From: Paramecium pentaurelia
Lineage: Eukaryota > Ciliophora > Oligohymenophorea > Peniculida > Parameciidae
Assembly: GCA_905183005.1 (NCBI GenBank)
Contig: CAJJDO010000064.1
Coordinates: 126,695 to 190,694 of the forward strand
DNA: 64,000 nucleotides
Direction of reading: 5' to 3'
In this document: piece after piece, positions 23,201-36,643 of the stretch
Layout: each line of letters opens with the position of its first letter
Numbering within the stretch: the first letter of the stretch is position 1
Translations under genes and position numbers: made by a program
Notes under the pieces: model-generated
Databases searched by the model: none
What the model was told of the DNA's origin: nothing
Seen by the model: the letters and a program-made list of their open reading frames with translations, nothing else

Positions 23201-25702
23201 TTTGATGACTATTGAATTTATCACTGAACCAGAAATTGTTCTATTAACACCACCTTCTGAATGTTATTCAACAGACATAACTTATTTATGGGGAGGTATT
23301 AATGATTAAAGTTTATTCAAAAACATATAGATGACTGTATATGATGAAAAATAACAAGTATTTGGAGATGCATCTTTAACTAATTTAGGAAAAATTGATT
23401 AGAATTATTTTGATACATCAGATTTAAGATCAGATATAGGATGGTATTATTTGACATCAAATACAAATAACAATTTCTAATATTATATGTTTGTTAATTC
23501 AATTTTCAGAGAAGGTCCAGTTGTAATGGTTAATTAAATGAATTAAGCAATTCTCAAAAAATTAAAGGGAGATAATTATGAAATTAAAGTTACTAATAGT
23601 CCTATGAGAAGAACATTTGAAGAATTATAGGGTTAGAATACAGTAACTGGATTTTTGGCAGCATTAGTATTTTCAATGGGAATGGCATTTATTCCAGCAT
23701 CAATTATATCATATATTGTGAAAGAAAGAGAAATTAATTTAAAACATTAATAATTGGTTTCTGGTGTTTCTGTTAAAGCATATTGGTTTAGTAATTGGTT
23801 AATGGATGTTGGAAAACATATAATACCTTCAGTTGTTTGTTGTTTATTAATATTAGCATTTGATATTACAGCAATGATTGAAGATGAAAATTATGGATTC
23901 TCTTGGCTTATCTTTTTCTTATATGGTTGGTCAATGATACCATTTTGCTATTTATTTAGTTTTCTTTTCAGACAATAAGGTAATGCTATGCTCTTAAGTT
24001 TCTTTTTACATCTAGTTGTTGGATCTATTATTAGTTTAGTTGTTTATATTCTAAGATTAATTAAATCAACAAGAGATATAGCCAAAATATTATAATGGAT
24101 CTTTAGATTTATCCCATCCTTCTCATTTGCTTATGGAATAGTCAATTCATGTTCCAAAGCTACTTATAAAGTTCTTGAAGGTTGGACTGAAACAAAAAGC
24201 ACATATGATATTGAAGTTGCAGGTGCAGATCTGATATTTTTGGCATTTACTGGTGTCTTATACATTATCTTAGTGTTTATAATTGAATATTTTGAAGATA
24301 ATGGTTAATTATAGAAATTGGGATCAAGTGAATAATCTATTCCATATATTCCTAAACCTATTGATGATGATGTTGCAAAAGAAAATTAATTATGTGAAAC
24401 ATATTAGCCAAATGAAAAAGCTATTCTTGTTAAAAAATTAAGGAAAGTGTTTATGTTAGGAGCAGGAAAACATAAAGTTGCTGTTGATTAAGTTTCTTTT
24501 GCTATTGATTAAGGAGAAGTCTTTGGTTTATTAGGAGTTAATGGAGCTGGTAAAACTACAACTTTCAAAATATTATCAGGTGAATTAAAACCAACATATG
24601 GAGAAGCTTATATTGCTGGAAAAAGTGTTATTGATGATTTAGAAGCAGCAAGAGTTAATATTGGTTATTGTCCATAATTTGATGCCTTATTAGACAATCT
24701 AACTGTTAGAGAACATATTGAATTATTCTCTGATATAAAGGGTATTCCATATTTCAAAAAGGAAGATTTAGTTGAAAAGAAACTTAGTGAAATGGATTTA
24801 AAGAGATTTGAAAATATATAAGCTGGATAACTTTCTGGAGGAAATAAAAGAAAATTATCAGTTGCTATTGCTATGATTGGAAATCCACCAATTGTCTTTT
24901 TAGATGAACCATCTACTGGTATGGATCCAGAAGCAAGAAGATTTATGTGGAATGTCATATCAAGAATTGCCACTCAAAGAAAATAAAGTACTATCATTCT
25001 TACTACTCATTCAATGGAAGAAGCTGAAGCTTTGTCAACTAAAATTGCTATTCAAGTTAATGGAAATCTTAGATGTTTAGGATCAGTTCAACATATTAAA
25101 AATAAATTTGGAAAAGGATATGAAATTGAAGTTAAATTAGAAAAACCAATAACTAATGAAATTAATGGATTAATTGCATAAATGTAATTACATGTGGGTT
25201 CTAGACTGGATTAATAAAAAACAGTTGAAGTTTTAAGATAAATAGGTTAAGCACCTTTAGAATAAGAAATTAATATGAGAGGTTCTGGATCTCATATTTA
25301 TAATGATTTAAGAAAACCAAATGGTCTAGCAATTGAAACATTAGCAGAATTTATCATTGTTGAAGGTATGGGTAGAGTTCTCATGGATTTCATTATGAAG
25401 TCCTATGGGTAATTTGAAATTATTGAACACTTTTAGACATTTTATAGATTCAGATTAATGGGACAAGTAACAGTTGGTGGATTATTTGATGGCTTTGAAA
25501 AGAATGTAATTATTATTTTATATATTAATAGAAAAAAGTATTAAGAATATCTCAATATTCAATAAAGTAAGCCTCAATAGAATAAATCTTCAATAACTTT
25601 GCTCTATAAGATCACTTAGAAAACTAATAATTATAAAATCCATAAGCCATTCATATTTAAATTCCTCCTAATTAATAGGAGATGTAGATCCTATAAAAAT
25701 GA
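20270..25702 (+). CDS. ABCA-subfamily ABC transporter, full length
   Basis: Six introns (20389-20410, 20639-20661, 20778-20803, 21158-21182, 21526-21550, 25506-25531) give 1761 aa. The architecture is membrane domain, nucleotide-binding domain, membrane domain, nucleotide-binding domain. NBD1 has Walker A GHNGAGKTTT, signature LSGGQKRRLS and Walker B LIYLDEPTSGMD. NBD2 has GVNGAGKTTT, LSGGNKRKLS and IVFLDEPSTGMD, each with a downstream His switch (TTHFMDEAD and TTHSMEEAE). The second-motif Gln residues are encoded by TAA. ABCA proteins mostly move lipids or sterols across membranes. The C-terminus after the last intron reads SIEQIFNNFAL, the regulatory segment typical of ABCA proteins. The first extracellular loop (~220 aa) is much shorter than in human ABCA1. 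Confidence 0.96.
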
Positions 25703-25757
25703 TTAATTTAAATTTATTCATATTGTTATAATTTATATTAAATTAAAACTTAGAAGT

Positions 25758-28700
25758 TCAAATCAATGGATTTTCAAAATTAGTATCAGCATTTTACAAA
25801 AGATTAAATATCTTAACATATTTTGCACAATCCCATTTTGTTTAAAAGTAAAATAGATAATCAAGATCAGACTTTTTAGATCCACCATCTAAATTCATTA
25901 TCTATAAATCCATAACTTTCAATCCTTCATTAAATTCCTCTATATGTTCCTGTAATTCTTATCTTTATTCTTCAGTCATATTTGTATTAGCCTACTATTA
26001 CATTTAACATACAGATTCTCTTATCTAAAAAGATATAAAATAATTTTTACTTATTATCCTTATACATGTAAATGAATCTTGTAATTCTTTTAAGTTACTT
26101 AAGTTTATAAATAATCTTGATTAACTTAAACTCCTATAACTTCAAGAACAACAAAATATGTATTATAAACTAATAGAAGACAATTTTTGAATTTTGTATA
26201 GGATTCTTATTTTTTAAAATCAATTATTGTTTCATGAATAGGAATTTAATTAACAAATGGATTATAGATATCTTTATATGTGAATTAATGAAGCATAACC
26301 ATTTATGCTACCCATGCTTTAATACCATTATTGACAGCTTCAGATAATTTAGAGGAATCAAATCTTTAACATAAATTACCAAATAATTATTTTAAACTTT
26401 GTCCTTTTTATATGAATATGATTCCTAATATTTATGCTAAATTGACATATAACTAATATTATTATTTTTGTAAGTAATCATTATTTTAAAATAGATTTGA
26501 CATAGATGACAATTTTTTATCTAATTTTTACATACACATGGTTAATTCATCAAAAAAGTTTTAAGCTCCAATTTATTTATAAATTTTGCGTAGAGCTGAA
26601 AATATTTATGTATATTCATCCATTCTAATTTCTACTACACACATTAACATTTATTTAAATACTATTTGTATTGTTTTAAAGATACTATTAACTAATTTTA
26701 ATTGTTGTAATAATTAACTAAAGAAAATTAATTAAATAATAATACTTTTTATTAAGAGATTAAATGATTTCTTTAAAGTCACTCAAAATAATTTAAATAG
26801 TTTTATTAATTAAATAACATGTTTCTAAATATTCTTCTGGTTTTGGAGCTGAAAACAAAGGTTTTTTTTTTAATTATTTTTATTTTACATCTATTTCTTT
26901 TATGGCTTTCTTTATTTTTGTTAATTTAGGTTCTAAAACAGCAGGTAATTCATTACTTTATCTTAATTATTTAATCATTTCTTCTTATACAAATTTCTAG
27001 AAATTAAATGAATTATCACTATTGAAAAAAAATATCATATGTCTACCTATCAATCTATAAATTTTAAATAATTTAATAGAAACACATGAATTATACCAAT
27101 CTGAAGCAGCACATAATTTAATATATCCTATCAATTTCTCTTTTTATTATATTTCAGTTAAAGCATTACAAAGTATTGATGCTTCAGGTGCAAAAATAAT
27201 AGAAATATAACAAGAATAAAGAAAAGCACTTGTAATTAAAGCAATCTTTGTCTTATGACTACGAGAAAGTGACATATATTCATAAAATTAATCTTCTGAA
27301 AATGTTTATAGATCTACCATACTATTAGCCAATATCTTCTTTTATTAAACTACTTCAAAAAATTAGGATGAATATCTTGAAACATTTAAATCTTAATTTT
27401 AAGGATATCCAACCAATTTACTAACAATAGCATGTTTACTTAAACTAGAAGTGACAACTTTGGATTGATACTCATTTCCTTCTTATTAATATATAGGATC
27501 TAATGAAATAGTTTTTTCTTCTAAATCTAAATGTACATTTTAAATTAATGGTTATAAACAAGCAAGTAATCTATCTACTCCATTTTAAGATGAAAATATA
27601 GTATGTTATACTTCAAAAGCACTAATTAAATCATCTATGAGTTCAAGAGATTTATAATTAGGAAATTTAATAATTTTCCAATCCTCCCATTATTCACAAC
27701 ATTACTAATATAAATTTCTTTTATATTGGCTTAAAATATCATCTGCAGATTAATTATTATCATAATCAAAATCTTCAGCAATATTAACCTTATGCATCTT
27801 ATTTTTCTTAGATTACATTAAATCTTTTTAAGCTTAAATTTCTTTTTCTATTTCTGCTCTTGCTTTAGTTAATTATTATGTTTAATAATATTTTTAAAAG
27901 TTCAAAATACTACTAATTTACATCAAAACTCTAAAGAAATTTAAGTGAGTAATATTGATACCAAAATCAGCTAATTGAATATTAAATTAAATTTACATTC
28001 TATAGATTGAAATAATGGTTAAATAACTAAACAAATAGATTCTATAGATAATGGAGTTTTAATATCAGTTCCTAATTGATCTTCTAATCTTAATGCTTCA
28101 CCAATTTCAAAAAGTGCCTTTTAATTAAAGAAATTATTTCTTAATTATGATGAATAAAGATATTGACTTAATAAATATACACAAGAAGCACTTAATGCAA
28201 TTTTTTATCTTGTCTGATTTTCATCTCCTCTTGTATCTCTACTCATATTAGTTCTCAATCTAAAATATATATTATTCTATTACATTTTATATGCAACCAC
28301 ACATAAATTTGATGATGATGTATTTTATCTGAATTGATATGAAACTGGATTTGCATTTGATGATACAATATTACAAAAAATCATTAATAAACATGAAATT
28401 TCCTATTTTTATTTATGTTTTATACTTCTTCTCCTTATCCATCTGATAATAATTACTATAATTTTTCTAATATCTTTTACATAATTTTTAGATCATCAAA
28501 TTCCCATTTACGACTTGGTATATTTGATAATAAATAAGTAGTTACTATTCTAATATCTTCTACTGGTGATTCTAAACAAGACAAAATGATCGATTTATAA
28601 TACCATTATTCTAAAGTTTTCAATTTTTCTTAAAACTTTTATATATCATTAGGATCTGAAGCTTTTTTTTACATACATTCAAAAACTTTTAAAATTTGAA

Positions 28701-30260
28701 GTACAGCATATTATAATTCTAAAGTTGGCATATTAGCTAGAGTATGTTCTGCAGTTACTTAAACATTACCATATACTCTGGCCATTAAACAAAATTCATT
28801 ATATTGATTCTTTGATAATAATGATAAAGTATTATTAAAATTTTCACATGTTGATACTATTGTACCTAAATATAGATCACAAACTTGACTCTCTAATATT
28901 GTTACTAAAAATTAACAAAGACTTCCATATATATATGGATCTAATTTCTTAATAGTCAATAATTTTAAAACTTATATAAAGATCACCTTTTCTTCTTTCT
29001 TATCTGATTTTGTTTTCTCATTTTAACTAGCCAAAAGTTCCCTTTCTTTTTTTTTAATTGGATCACTAATTTCTTTATCTGTTAATATTTTTGTATATTA
29101 TGGATTATCTACTAAAATCTTACCATATGCTCTAATTAAAGAACCTAATTTCTTATTCATAATTTAACATTACTCTTAAGTCTTAACAGAGTCAGAATTA
29201 GCAAAATGATATTTATCTGATTCCAATTCATCTATCATTTTACTAATTTCTGTAGAAATTTTATCAGAATATTTTTCTTTTTATGTTTAATTTGATTTTT
29301 TTAGAAATCTATTTAATGAACTGATCATCTCAAAAACATATACTATTATTTTATTTTTTGTAAAAATTTCATCTGGTTTAGCCTTTTTTGGGATAGTAAA
29401 GCAATAACTTAAAATATCCATCACTCCATCCATTGTTATAAATTCTTCTAATTAAGTGGCAAAGGATTCTGCAACAAAACATTTACTCATTAATTATAAT
29501 GTACATTCTACTGATTAATCAATCTTTGATTTATCATCTTTAAATATTGCAAAGATTTATTCAAGCCATCTACCAAAAAGAATACATTATTAATCTGTCA
29601 TCCAATCACCTAATTTTATTTCAGATGCAAAATCAGTCAAACCCTTAAGTAAACAAATAGGAATTGTAAGAAAACTTTTTTGCTCTAAATTAGTTAGGAT
29701 ATTCTTTTATATTGTTTTTTTAAGTAATTATTTTAAATCTGGATTGTTCTTATACAATATTTTTAAAGATTTTAAACATGACTCACATAATGTTTCATCT
29801 TCAGGTTCATTTATTGTAACTAAATTTGTTAAAGCCATTATTATAATCTTTTGAACAGGTTTTTAATTTTCTACTAATAAGGTACAATTAGATAAGAATT
29901 AATTGATCTTTTCATGAATTTGATTTTTTTAAAACCTAATAATAATTACACTAATTACTAAATTTTAGAATTGAAATGTTTAGACCATTTAGAAGGATCA
30001 GATATTACATATGATATTTTAAGAATTAGATCTGTACAAAGAGTTGCAGATTTATTAGGATTGTTAAGACATTATTCAGTTAAATGAATGAATAAATCCA
30101 AATATTTCACATCTTAATTCTCCTGTCCTACTTAATCAAACACAGACACATTCATTTCTCTTGGATCTTCTTATAATACATCTTTGATTATTTCCACATT
30201 CTTATTTGCTATAATAACATTCTTTATGGCTGAGGCCAATTTAGAATCTCCAAGTTTCAT
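25758..30260 (-). CDS. Large helical protein, 1458 aa, family not recognised
   Basis: Five introns (29936-29958, 28403-28425, 27971-27996, 26718-26745, 26025-26050) join a reading of 1458 codons. The sequence is a near-continuous series of amphipathic, Leu/Ile/Lys-rich helices with few charged linkers, resembling alpha-solenoid (HEAT/ARM-like) proteins. Low-complexity basic linkers occur around the middle (for example KEIQAQKDLMQSKKNKM). There is no signal peptide, catalytic motif or zinc site. An internal ATG at 26623 opens what looks like a separate 279-aa gene, but removing the 28-nt intron at 26718-26745 fuses it in frame to the upstream exon. It converges on the ABCA gene, 55 bp apart. 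I compared it mentally with FANCD2/FANCI and other solenoids and could not justify a name. Confidence 0.75.
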
Positions 30261-31541
30261 TATATATTATATAAATTTAATATTCAATCAATTATCAAAT
30301 TTTATTCAATTCATTTAATTGTAGGGTATATTAGAAAGAGAAAAAAGGTAATCACCTAACTTCCTAAATTTAGATATAAATCCTTCTATAAATTATAGGA
30401 ATGACAAAGTTAAATTAAACTTCCTATATTATAAAAATGCATTCTACCTACAAAGATTTTCACTTCATTAATAATCTGGTTAGAATAAGAGAGGATTTAA
30501 TAAAATTCTATATAATAAAAATATAATTTTAATAAGGATAATGATATGGCAATTCTGAAGGATATTTTGAAATTGTCAAGAAAATGATTATAAAAAGAAT
30601 AATAAGCATCAGTAATCAGTATAAACCATCTTTTATTAAGTATAAGTTTGACTGCTGAATACATATAACATAATTAATATTTAACCCAAATAAAATTAAA
30701 TCTGAAACGATGTTTGAAAATTAATTTTCTTGCATCATATTTTAACATAATACATTTAGAATATTATCATTTTGATAAAAAAACTAAATCTATTATTCAT
30801 TTTATGGTGAAATGATATAATTAAAAAAGAATAATGCTAATTTTATTATATATCCACATATAAAATGAGATTATTAAATTAAGTTAGACTATAATTTAAT
30901 TGATTAAATTTCATATAATACTTATATGTTTATAATTCTTATTCATATCTGATTAAAGTTTTATTCTAATTTTTTTTCATTTTCTATTGATTGAAAGAAT
31001 GTATTTTAACTTTCCTTTTAATCCTTACTGTCAGATAATGTTAATGATACTTAGTAAATACAATAAACTATCATAATCTTTCAGTTCTGATTCAATTTGA
31101 CTTAACACTTATTATTTCTTTATATACTGTTATCTACTTAGACTAAGATTCTTTTGAGTAGATATTTCAAATTGCTATGAGATTATCTGTCATTAGATTT
31201 AAAACTATTGATTCAAAATGCTTTTTTATCTATGCAATTTAAATATAGAATTTAATAATTAATAACGAATATAAATAATTTTTTTTTCAACAGTTGAGTT
31301 TTAATTAATTATAAGCATCTTGGAAATGTTAAACACAGCTTTTAACATTACTATCTTTTTGTTAAAATTACTTTAATTTCAACATTAATAAGAATAAAGT
31401 AAAATTATAAGTACATGCTTATAAAATTAATCTAAACTATTAAAAATTATATAAATATTTATATATAATTTTCCAATGAAGATACTTAAGCACAAGGTCA
31501 TTAAATAATATTAATCCCTAATTTAAATATGATAGATATAT
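30261..31541. other. Gene-poor intergenic stretch
   Basis: Stops interrupt all six frames under the ciliate code, and no intron arrangement I tried links the pieces. The DNA is very AT-rich with short homopolymer runs. With the regions at 32187-33023 and 33932-35229 it forms the least coding part of the window. Confidence 0.5.
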
Positions 31542-32186
31542 TCACTATTACAAAGATGTCTTATTTGTTGTCTTTTGATTATTACTCTCTTCTGATTATG
31601 GTTGTTTAGTTCTTTATTTTTTGGAAGAGAGAGTTTTGAAATTTTAAAAATTTTCTATAACATTATTTATCTGTTAGGCTAAATCTACGAATGAAACACT
31701 AAGCATAGGAAATGCTTCCTAAAAGTCTTAGTCATCTTTCAGTTCAGTTAATATGATGGTTGATAATTTTTACATAATTTATGTAAATGTTATGGCGAAT
31801 TTCTCATCATTATGTATTAAATAATAATCACTTTCTTCAACCCTTTTAATTATTTACTATTCTCTCATTATTCTTTTAATACTATTCGAAATAAGTATAT
31901 TAATATTAGATCTCTAAATAATACAATTATGTAATTATTCTCTTGTATGTTATGGTAAATGATCCAAATTTCCAACTAATCCAAAAAAATCTGTAAATTT
32001 TTTGTATAAAATTAGAAGGTCCTTAACAGATTATCCAGTTTCACTTCTCTATTCTGGAGGTTTGGAAGATGATTAGCTTTGGGGAATGGATAGCACTTCT
32101 AAATATGGTTAATCAACTATATTTAATTCCTATTATTGTAGTTTCTGTTTGGCCTATGATTTTGTTCCAGAGCATGCTCCACCCAT
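31542..32186 (-). CDS. Small protein with N-terminal myristoylation/palmitoylation-like signal
   Basis: A single uninterrupted frame of 215 codons (214 aa). The N-terminus MGGACSGTKS fits an N-myristoylation site (Gly2, small residue, Ser6) next to a Cys that could be palmitoylated, suggesting attachment to the cytoplasmic face of a membrane or to cilia. The body is helical and charged (VKDLLILYKKFTDFFGLVG, IMREQQIIKRVEES) and the tail is Ser/Lys/Asn rich. There is no EF-hand, kinase or GTPase motif. The gene stands alone in a gene-poor zone. Lipidation is inferred from the motif only. Confidence 0.78.
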
Positions 32187-33023
32187 ATTTGAAGACTAAA
32201 GGTAATAACTTAATTAAAATACTAAAAATTTTATAAAACTAAATTGATAATACTCTTATAACTATAGAATCAATATTTTGTAATCAGATTCTCTTTAATA
32301 TAATATTACATTAAATTTTACATCATATAAATTGTTTTTTTCAATGTACTTTTTTTTATGATTTCTAATAAAATATGTAGACTGTCAAATTTCAAAGGAA
32401 TTTAAATCATGAAAGTAATTAATAATAAATATTATTAAATACATACTAATCAAACATAAATGTTATTGTTCACAAATCTATAAATGTTGGATTCTTATCA
32501 ACATTTATTAGAACTATAGAATAACTTTATAAGGAAAGTTCCTTTTCTTATTTTCAGTCGATTAATACTGACTAATACTAAAGTACATCAAACAACTAAA
32601 TAAGTAGTATATTAGATATTTTTTATTTTTTATTACAAAACTAACTTTATGTCATATTTATAACTTAATTTATTAGAATTATTATAATTATTTTCCTACC
32701 ATTCTAGATTATTGTTTAAATAGAATAATGTATATGAGACTAAATTAATCTTAAAGAATCTTACAATTTAATATCTAGAATAGAATTCAAATTTCTATAT
32801 AATTTACTTAAATGAATTCTAATATAATTATATATTTAAATATTAGTAATTTTATAAAAATAATACTTTATGAAAAGAATATAATGATATTGATTATATC
32901 AAAATTATAAAATTGATTTCGTTATCTTCAATCTTACAAGATTCTGATTTGTATTATATATTTATCATGGATTTATTAAATCATGAACTCTTAGATATTT
33001 ATTAAATTATTTTTCTTAATAAA
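32187..33023. other. AT-rich intergenic stretch
   Basis: Very AT-rich DNA without a frame longer than about 40 codons that looks coding. Nothing is recognised in it. Confidence 0.5.
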
Positions 33024-33931
33024 ATGAATAAGGGTTTGACTCTCTCATATTCTAAATAGTCAACTAATTTAAACCTAGATTAATCCACAAATCAAATAGA
33101 TTCTCCTATTTTATAGTTTCTCGAAAAATAAAAAAAAAGAAATATCTTTTACATTGGGTTTAGAGTAGTTGCTGTTTAAATTTAACTAAAACATGCATAT
33201 TATTTAGTAAAATAATTTTATAGAGATTTTAGATTGAAGTAAATGAATATGGAAAAAAGTGGATAATGAGAATTCGTTTTAGTTAGTTAATAAAATTTAA
33301 GAAAAATTTGTGTAAAAAATACTAAATAAAACTCACTCTTTCATCAAATTTTGTCTTTAATTAATTAAGTCCTGATAACATGAAAAAAAGAGCATAAAAA
33401 ATTTAATCATTTTTAAATTAAATAGGGGTGTAAATTATAAAAATATTAAAGGAATTTTATGATTCTGAATTCTTCTTATTGCTAATAGTTTTTATAAGAG
33501 TAAAAATGTTTGGGAAAAATCTTGATAGATTACACAGAAGAAGAAAACCTTTAATTATAATCTTGAATAGGCATAATATGATTATGTAATGTATTCTTAA
33601 TAATTTTTTATCTTTTTTAATTATATCCTATTATTTTGAGATAAGTATTTTATTAGAATAAAATTATTGTTAATCAATCTCTGCTAATAATTTCAAACAT
33701 GTTTTAATACAGATTAAATCCAAAATTGTCAAATTATTAGAATCAATTAAAGACATCATCTTATTTAAGTAAATCATTTAAATCTTTAAAGAAATTTCAC
33801 CTGAAAATAGAAGTAACTAGTTAATCTAATAAACTAGACATTACTAATAACAATTAAAATAGATCATTAACTGCTTTTAATCAATATAAAAATACATCAA
33901 GGTAGTTGCTAAATTATTTGATCCAAGGTGA
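33024..33931 (+). CDS. Possible gene or decaying gene fragment
   Basis: From an ATG at 33024, removal of one canonical 26-nt GTA...TAG intron (33207-33232) gives 293 codons up to the TGA at 33929. Residues such as NEYGKKWIMRIRFSQLIKFK, then LSPDNMKKRAQKIQSFLNQI and IFKEISPENRSNQLIQQTR look like real protein. No family is recognised. Downstream, coding-like fragments continue in changing frames to about 34.8 kb (for example a segment reading HVALNQLREQMIKRVLIGIK) without proper introns at the frame changes. I therefore think this is either a gene whose splicing I cannot resolve or, more likely, the remains of a larger decaying paralogue. Confidence 0.4.
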
Positions 33932-35229
33932 TAAACACAAAACTACTTCAAAAATAATAAATTGATAGAAGATCAGATAGATAAATTTTCTAAAATCTGA
34001 ATTTTTAATTACAGAGACTAGTAGAGATTAAATTAGAAAACCACATCAATTTTTTATACTATTCATCTAATTAACAAAATGGTTCTAATAATTTTAGCAA
34101 ATAATGATTAAAAACTTAAAATTGCAAACAATTTCTTAAATTGTTTAATAATGTAATAAAATAGTATTATAACCAAAAAGAAAAAATTATATTAATCATG
34201 AAAATATCAACAATCTAAATAATAGAAATTTTACAAATAAATAATAAAAAAGTAATTAGAATAAAAATCTTAGCACAAAATCTTCAAAGGAAACTTTTAA
34301 CATTTTAAAATCAAAATTTTTTGATAAAAATCATATTCTTCAATCAAATTGGACATCGCAAAAAAACAAATTGAAAAATCTATACAGCTGCACTTCCAGA
34401 TTATGCTAATTTCATAATTTATATTATTGATAAGAAGGGATTCAGAGATTATATATAGAGATTAAATTATTTTTAAGAATTAAGTCTATATTAAGGTATT
34501 TATTTGATCTAAATCGAAATTATTCAATAGTATAATAATTGACATGCCTTAAAATTTCTAATTCTAACCTGAAAAATCGTATCTAAAGTTGATTCAGAGT
34601 TACAAAATATAGAGCATTAAAAGATCTATAACCTATTTTATATATATTTATAGAATTAGCAATTAATATAAGCAAAGATATACATGTAGCATTGAATTAA
34701 TTGAGAGAACAAATGATTAAAAGAGTTTTAATTGGAATCAAGAATCCAATTAATATCTTTAATTAAATTGAATAATTAAGATACTTTAGATATAAATTTA
34801 AATTCTTTATTATTAATATCTTAATTATTATACGATATACTTACTTATAGTCTAATATATTAGATGAAATAAATAATTTAGTTTTTACACATTTTTTATT
34901 TACATTATTTAATATATGTTTTTGGATCTTCTAATTTATTGTCATAATGAGAATTTAAATAGAAAAATATATATGTCTTTATATTACTAACTAAATTTCT
35001 ACTCAATAAAGGAAGTCTAACATAAGATTATCATCAATAAAATATATATATTTATATATTATTGTAACAACTTTAGAATACTTAATTATTATGTGATAAT
35101 ACATCTATAATTTAATTGAATATGTAAGTGAAAGTTAAAAAAAAAGAATTAAAGAATAGAATATGGAGAAGGTAATTTAAACAATATATTTATATTTACA
35201 GAATTTTATATACATTTATCTTAATAAAA
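33932..35229. pseudogene. Coding-like fragments in conflicting frames
   Basis: Several plus-strand stretches read like protein, including HENINNLNNRNFTNKQQK near 34.2 kb, IDKKGFRDYIQRLNYFQEL near 34.45 kb and DLQPILYIFIELAI near 34.65 kb, but each is in a different frame from its neighbour. At most joins no 20-31-nt GT...AG interval restores the frame. This fits a degenerating continuation of the frame at 33024. The last ~400 bp is plain AT-rich intergenic DNA. Confidence 0.3.
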
Positions 35230-36571
35230 TCATTTAAGCCAAAAATTACTAATTGCCATAGCAAATAATGTTGCAAACATAATTCCAGTATTATTTGTCA
35301 TAGAATTTATGCACATACACAATTCTTTACAATTTTAAGGTAAGAATGTTCCAGATACAATAAGATAATTTACATTCACATAACTTGCACCTCCCATTAA
35401 TCCAACCCATAACATCAAACAAATTTGTATAGCAATATTTAATTGATAATTTGAATAATAATAAGCTATAGCTATTGCTGCCCAAATTCCACAATTTATT
35501 CCTTAAATGATTGTTAATAAAGTAACATTTTTAATTTATATAATTTTAAGTGATGATCTTGATATGAATACACCAATTTAATAACAGAATGCCAATATAG
35601 CATATGCATTATTTTAAAAGTAATTTCCATCAGTTTAGGCTGGATTGGCACGATCTGCCCAACAAGTTAATACAAAATATTCAAAAAAATAAACAGCTCC
35701 TAAATTTAAGGAATATGACCAAGCTAAATTAAGAACATATCTCATATTTTCAAAACTCATTTATAAATTATTTGTGCTTTCATCTTCTTCCTCTTCCACT
35801 AATTAAACTTTTGATAAACTTTTTCTTTTATTATCTAACCATGAAAAATTGTATAGATATATTAATAAAAATGGAATAGCTGTCATAAATATCTAATATA
35901 ATATTGTATAATACCCAAAAATCAGTAAATTTTAGAGCTCTAAGTACTAAGAAAAATCCAGATCCAAATATTCCTGCAAATCCTGTTCCTGAACTCCAAA
36001 ATCCAATCAAAGAAGAACTAAATGATTTACAATAACCAAGCATTGTAGCTTCTCCAAAAGATTACATACAACCACACAAAGTAGCTCCTAAAAGGGAAAT
36101 GTAGAATGCATAATCCTATTCAATAGTAGTGCTATATTAATAATAATATATATATTTTACCATACTGCTATGATAATAAAACTCACTGCAGATAATGATA
36201 TTGCAACATAAATTCTTTTCTTATGTTATATTTTAATAAATAGTTTTGCATTCATAAAGACCATTCCAATAGATAGGAAGATTAAAGAACTATTATGGAA
36301 TTGAACATTTACAAATTAAATGCACTCATAAAGGATTCCTTATTAAAATGTTTAGCAATAGATTATGCTGAGGTAGCAACTAACACATATCCTGTATTAT
36401 TGATTAAACCACATAGAAACATAGCTATCGAATATTTGATTTGATTTTATTAAACGTCTCGTTCCTAATTACTCAAATATACTTTACTAATACAGATTCT
36501 GTAGCATTTTCATCTTAATTTAATGATTAATAAGTACCATATGTTTAATTTGTTTAAAGCTATTCTTTCAT
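35230..36571 (-). CDS. CLN3: CLN3/battenin-family membrane protein
   Basis: Four introns (36465-36493, 36290-36312, 36132-36160, 35893-35914) give 412 aa. After a short hydrophilic N-terminus the protein consists of about ten to eleven hydrophobic helices. Diagnostic CLN3 segments are FLCGLINNTGYVLVATSAQ, the GATLCGCMQSFGEATMLGY loop, SLIGFWSSGTGFAGIFGSG and, near the end, LMGGASYVNVNYLIV. CLN3 is a lysosomal/vacuolar membrane protein linked to pH and glycerophosphodiester handling, and to Batten disease when lost in humans. An acidic cytoplasmic loop (VEEEEDESTNN) lies between the two halves, as in homologues. Its start codon is only 72 bp from the divergent twin-CX9C gene. Confidence 0.95.
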
Positions 36572-36643
36572 TATTAAATGTTTCTTAATTTATTATAATT
36601 ATTTAGAGGTGATAAGTAAATTGATCATCCAATTCTTGGTCAG

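Noticed and set aside
26025..26065. 41-nt intron in the large helical gene
   Set aside because: A 26-nt intron inside it (26025-26050) restores the same frame and fits the size range of all other introns.
25758..26623. Separate 279-aa minus-strand gene starting at the ATG at 26623
   Set aside because: Removing the 28-nt intron at 26718-26745 joins this frame to the long upstream gene, and the combined length is divisible by three; the ATG is internal.
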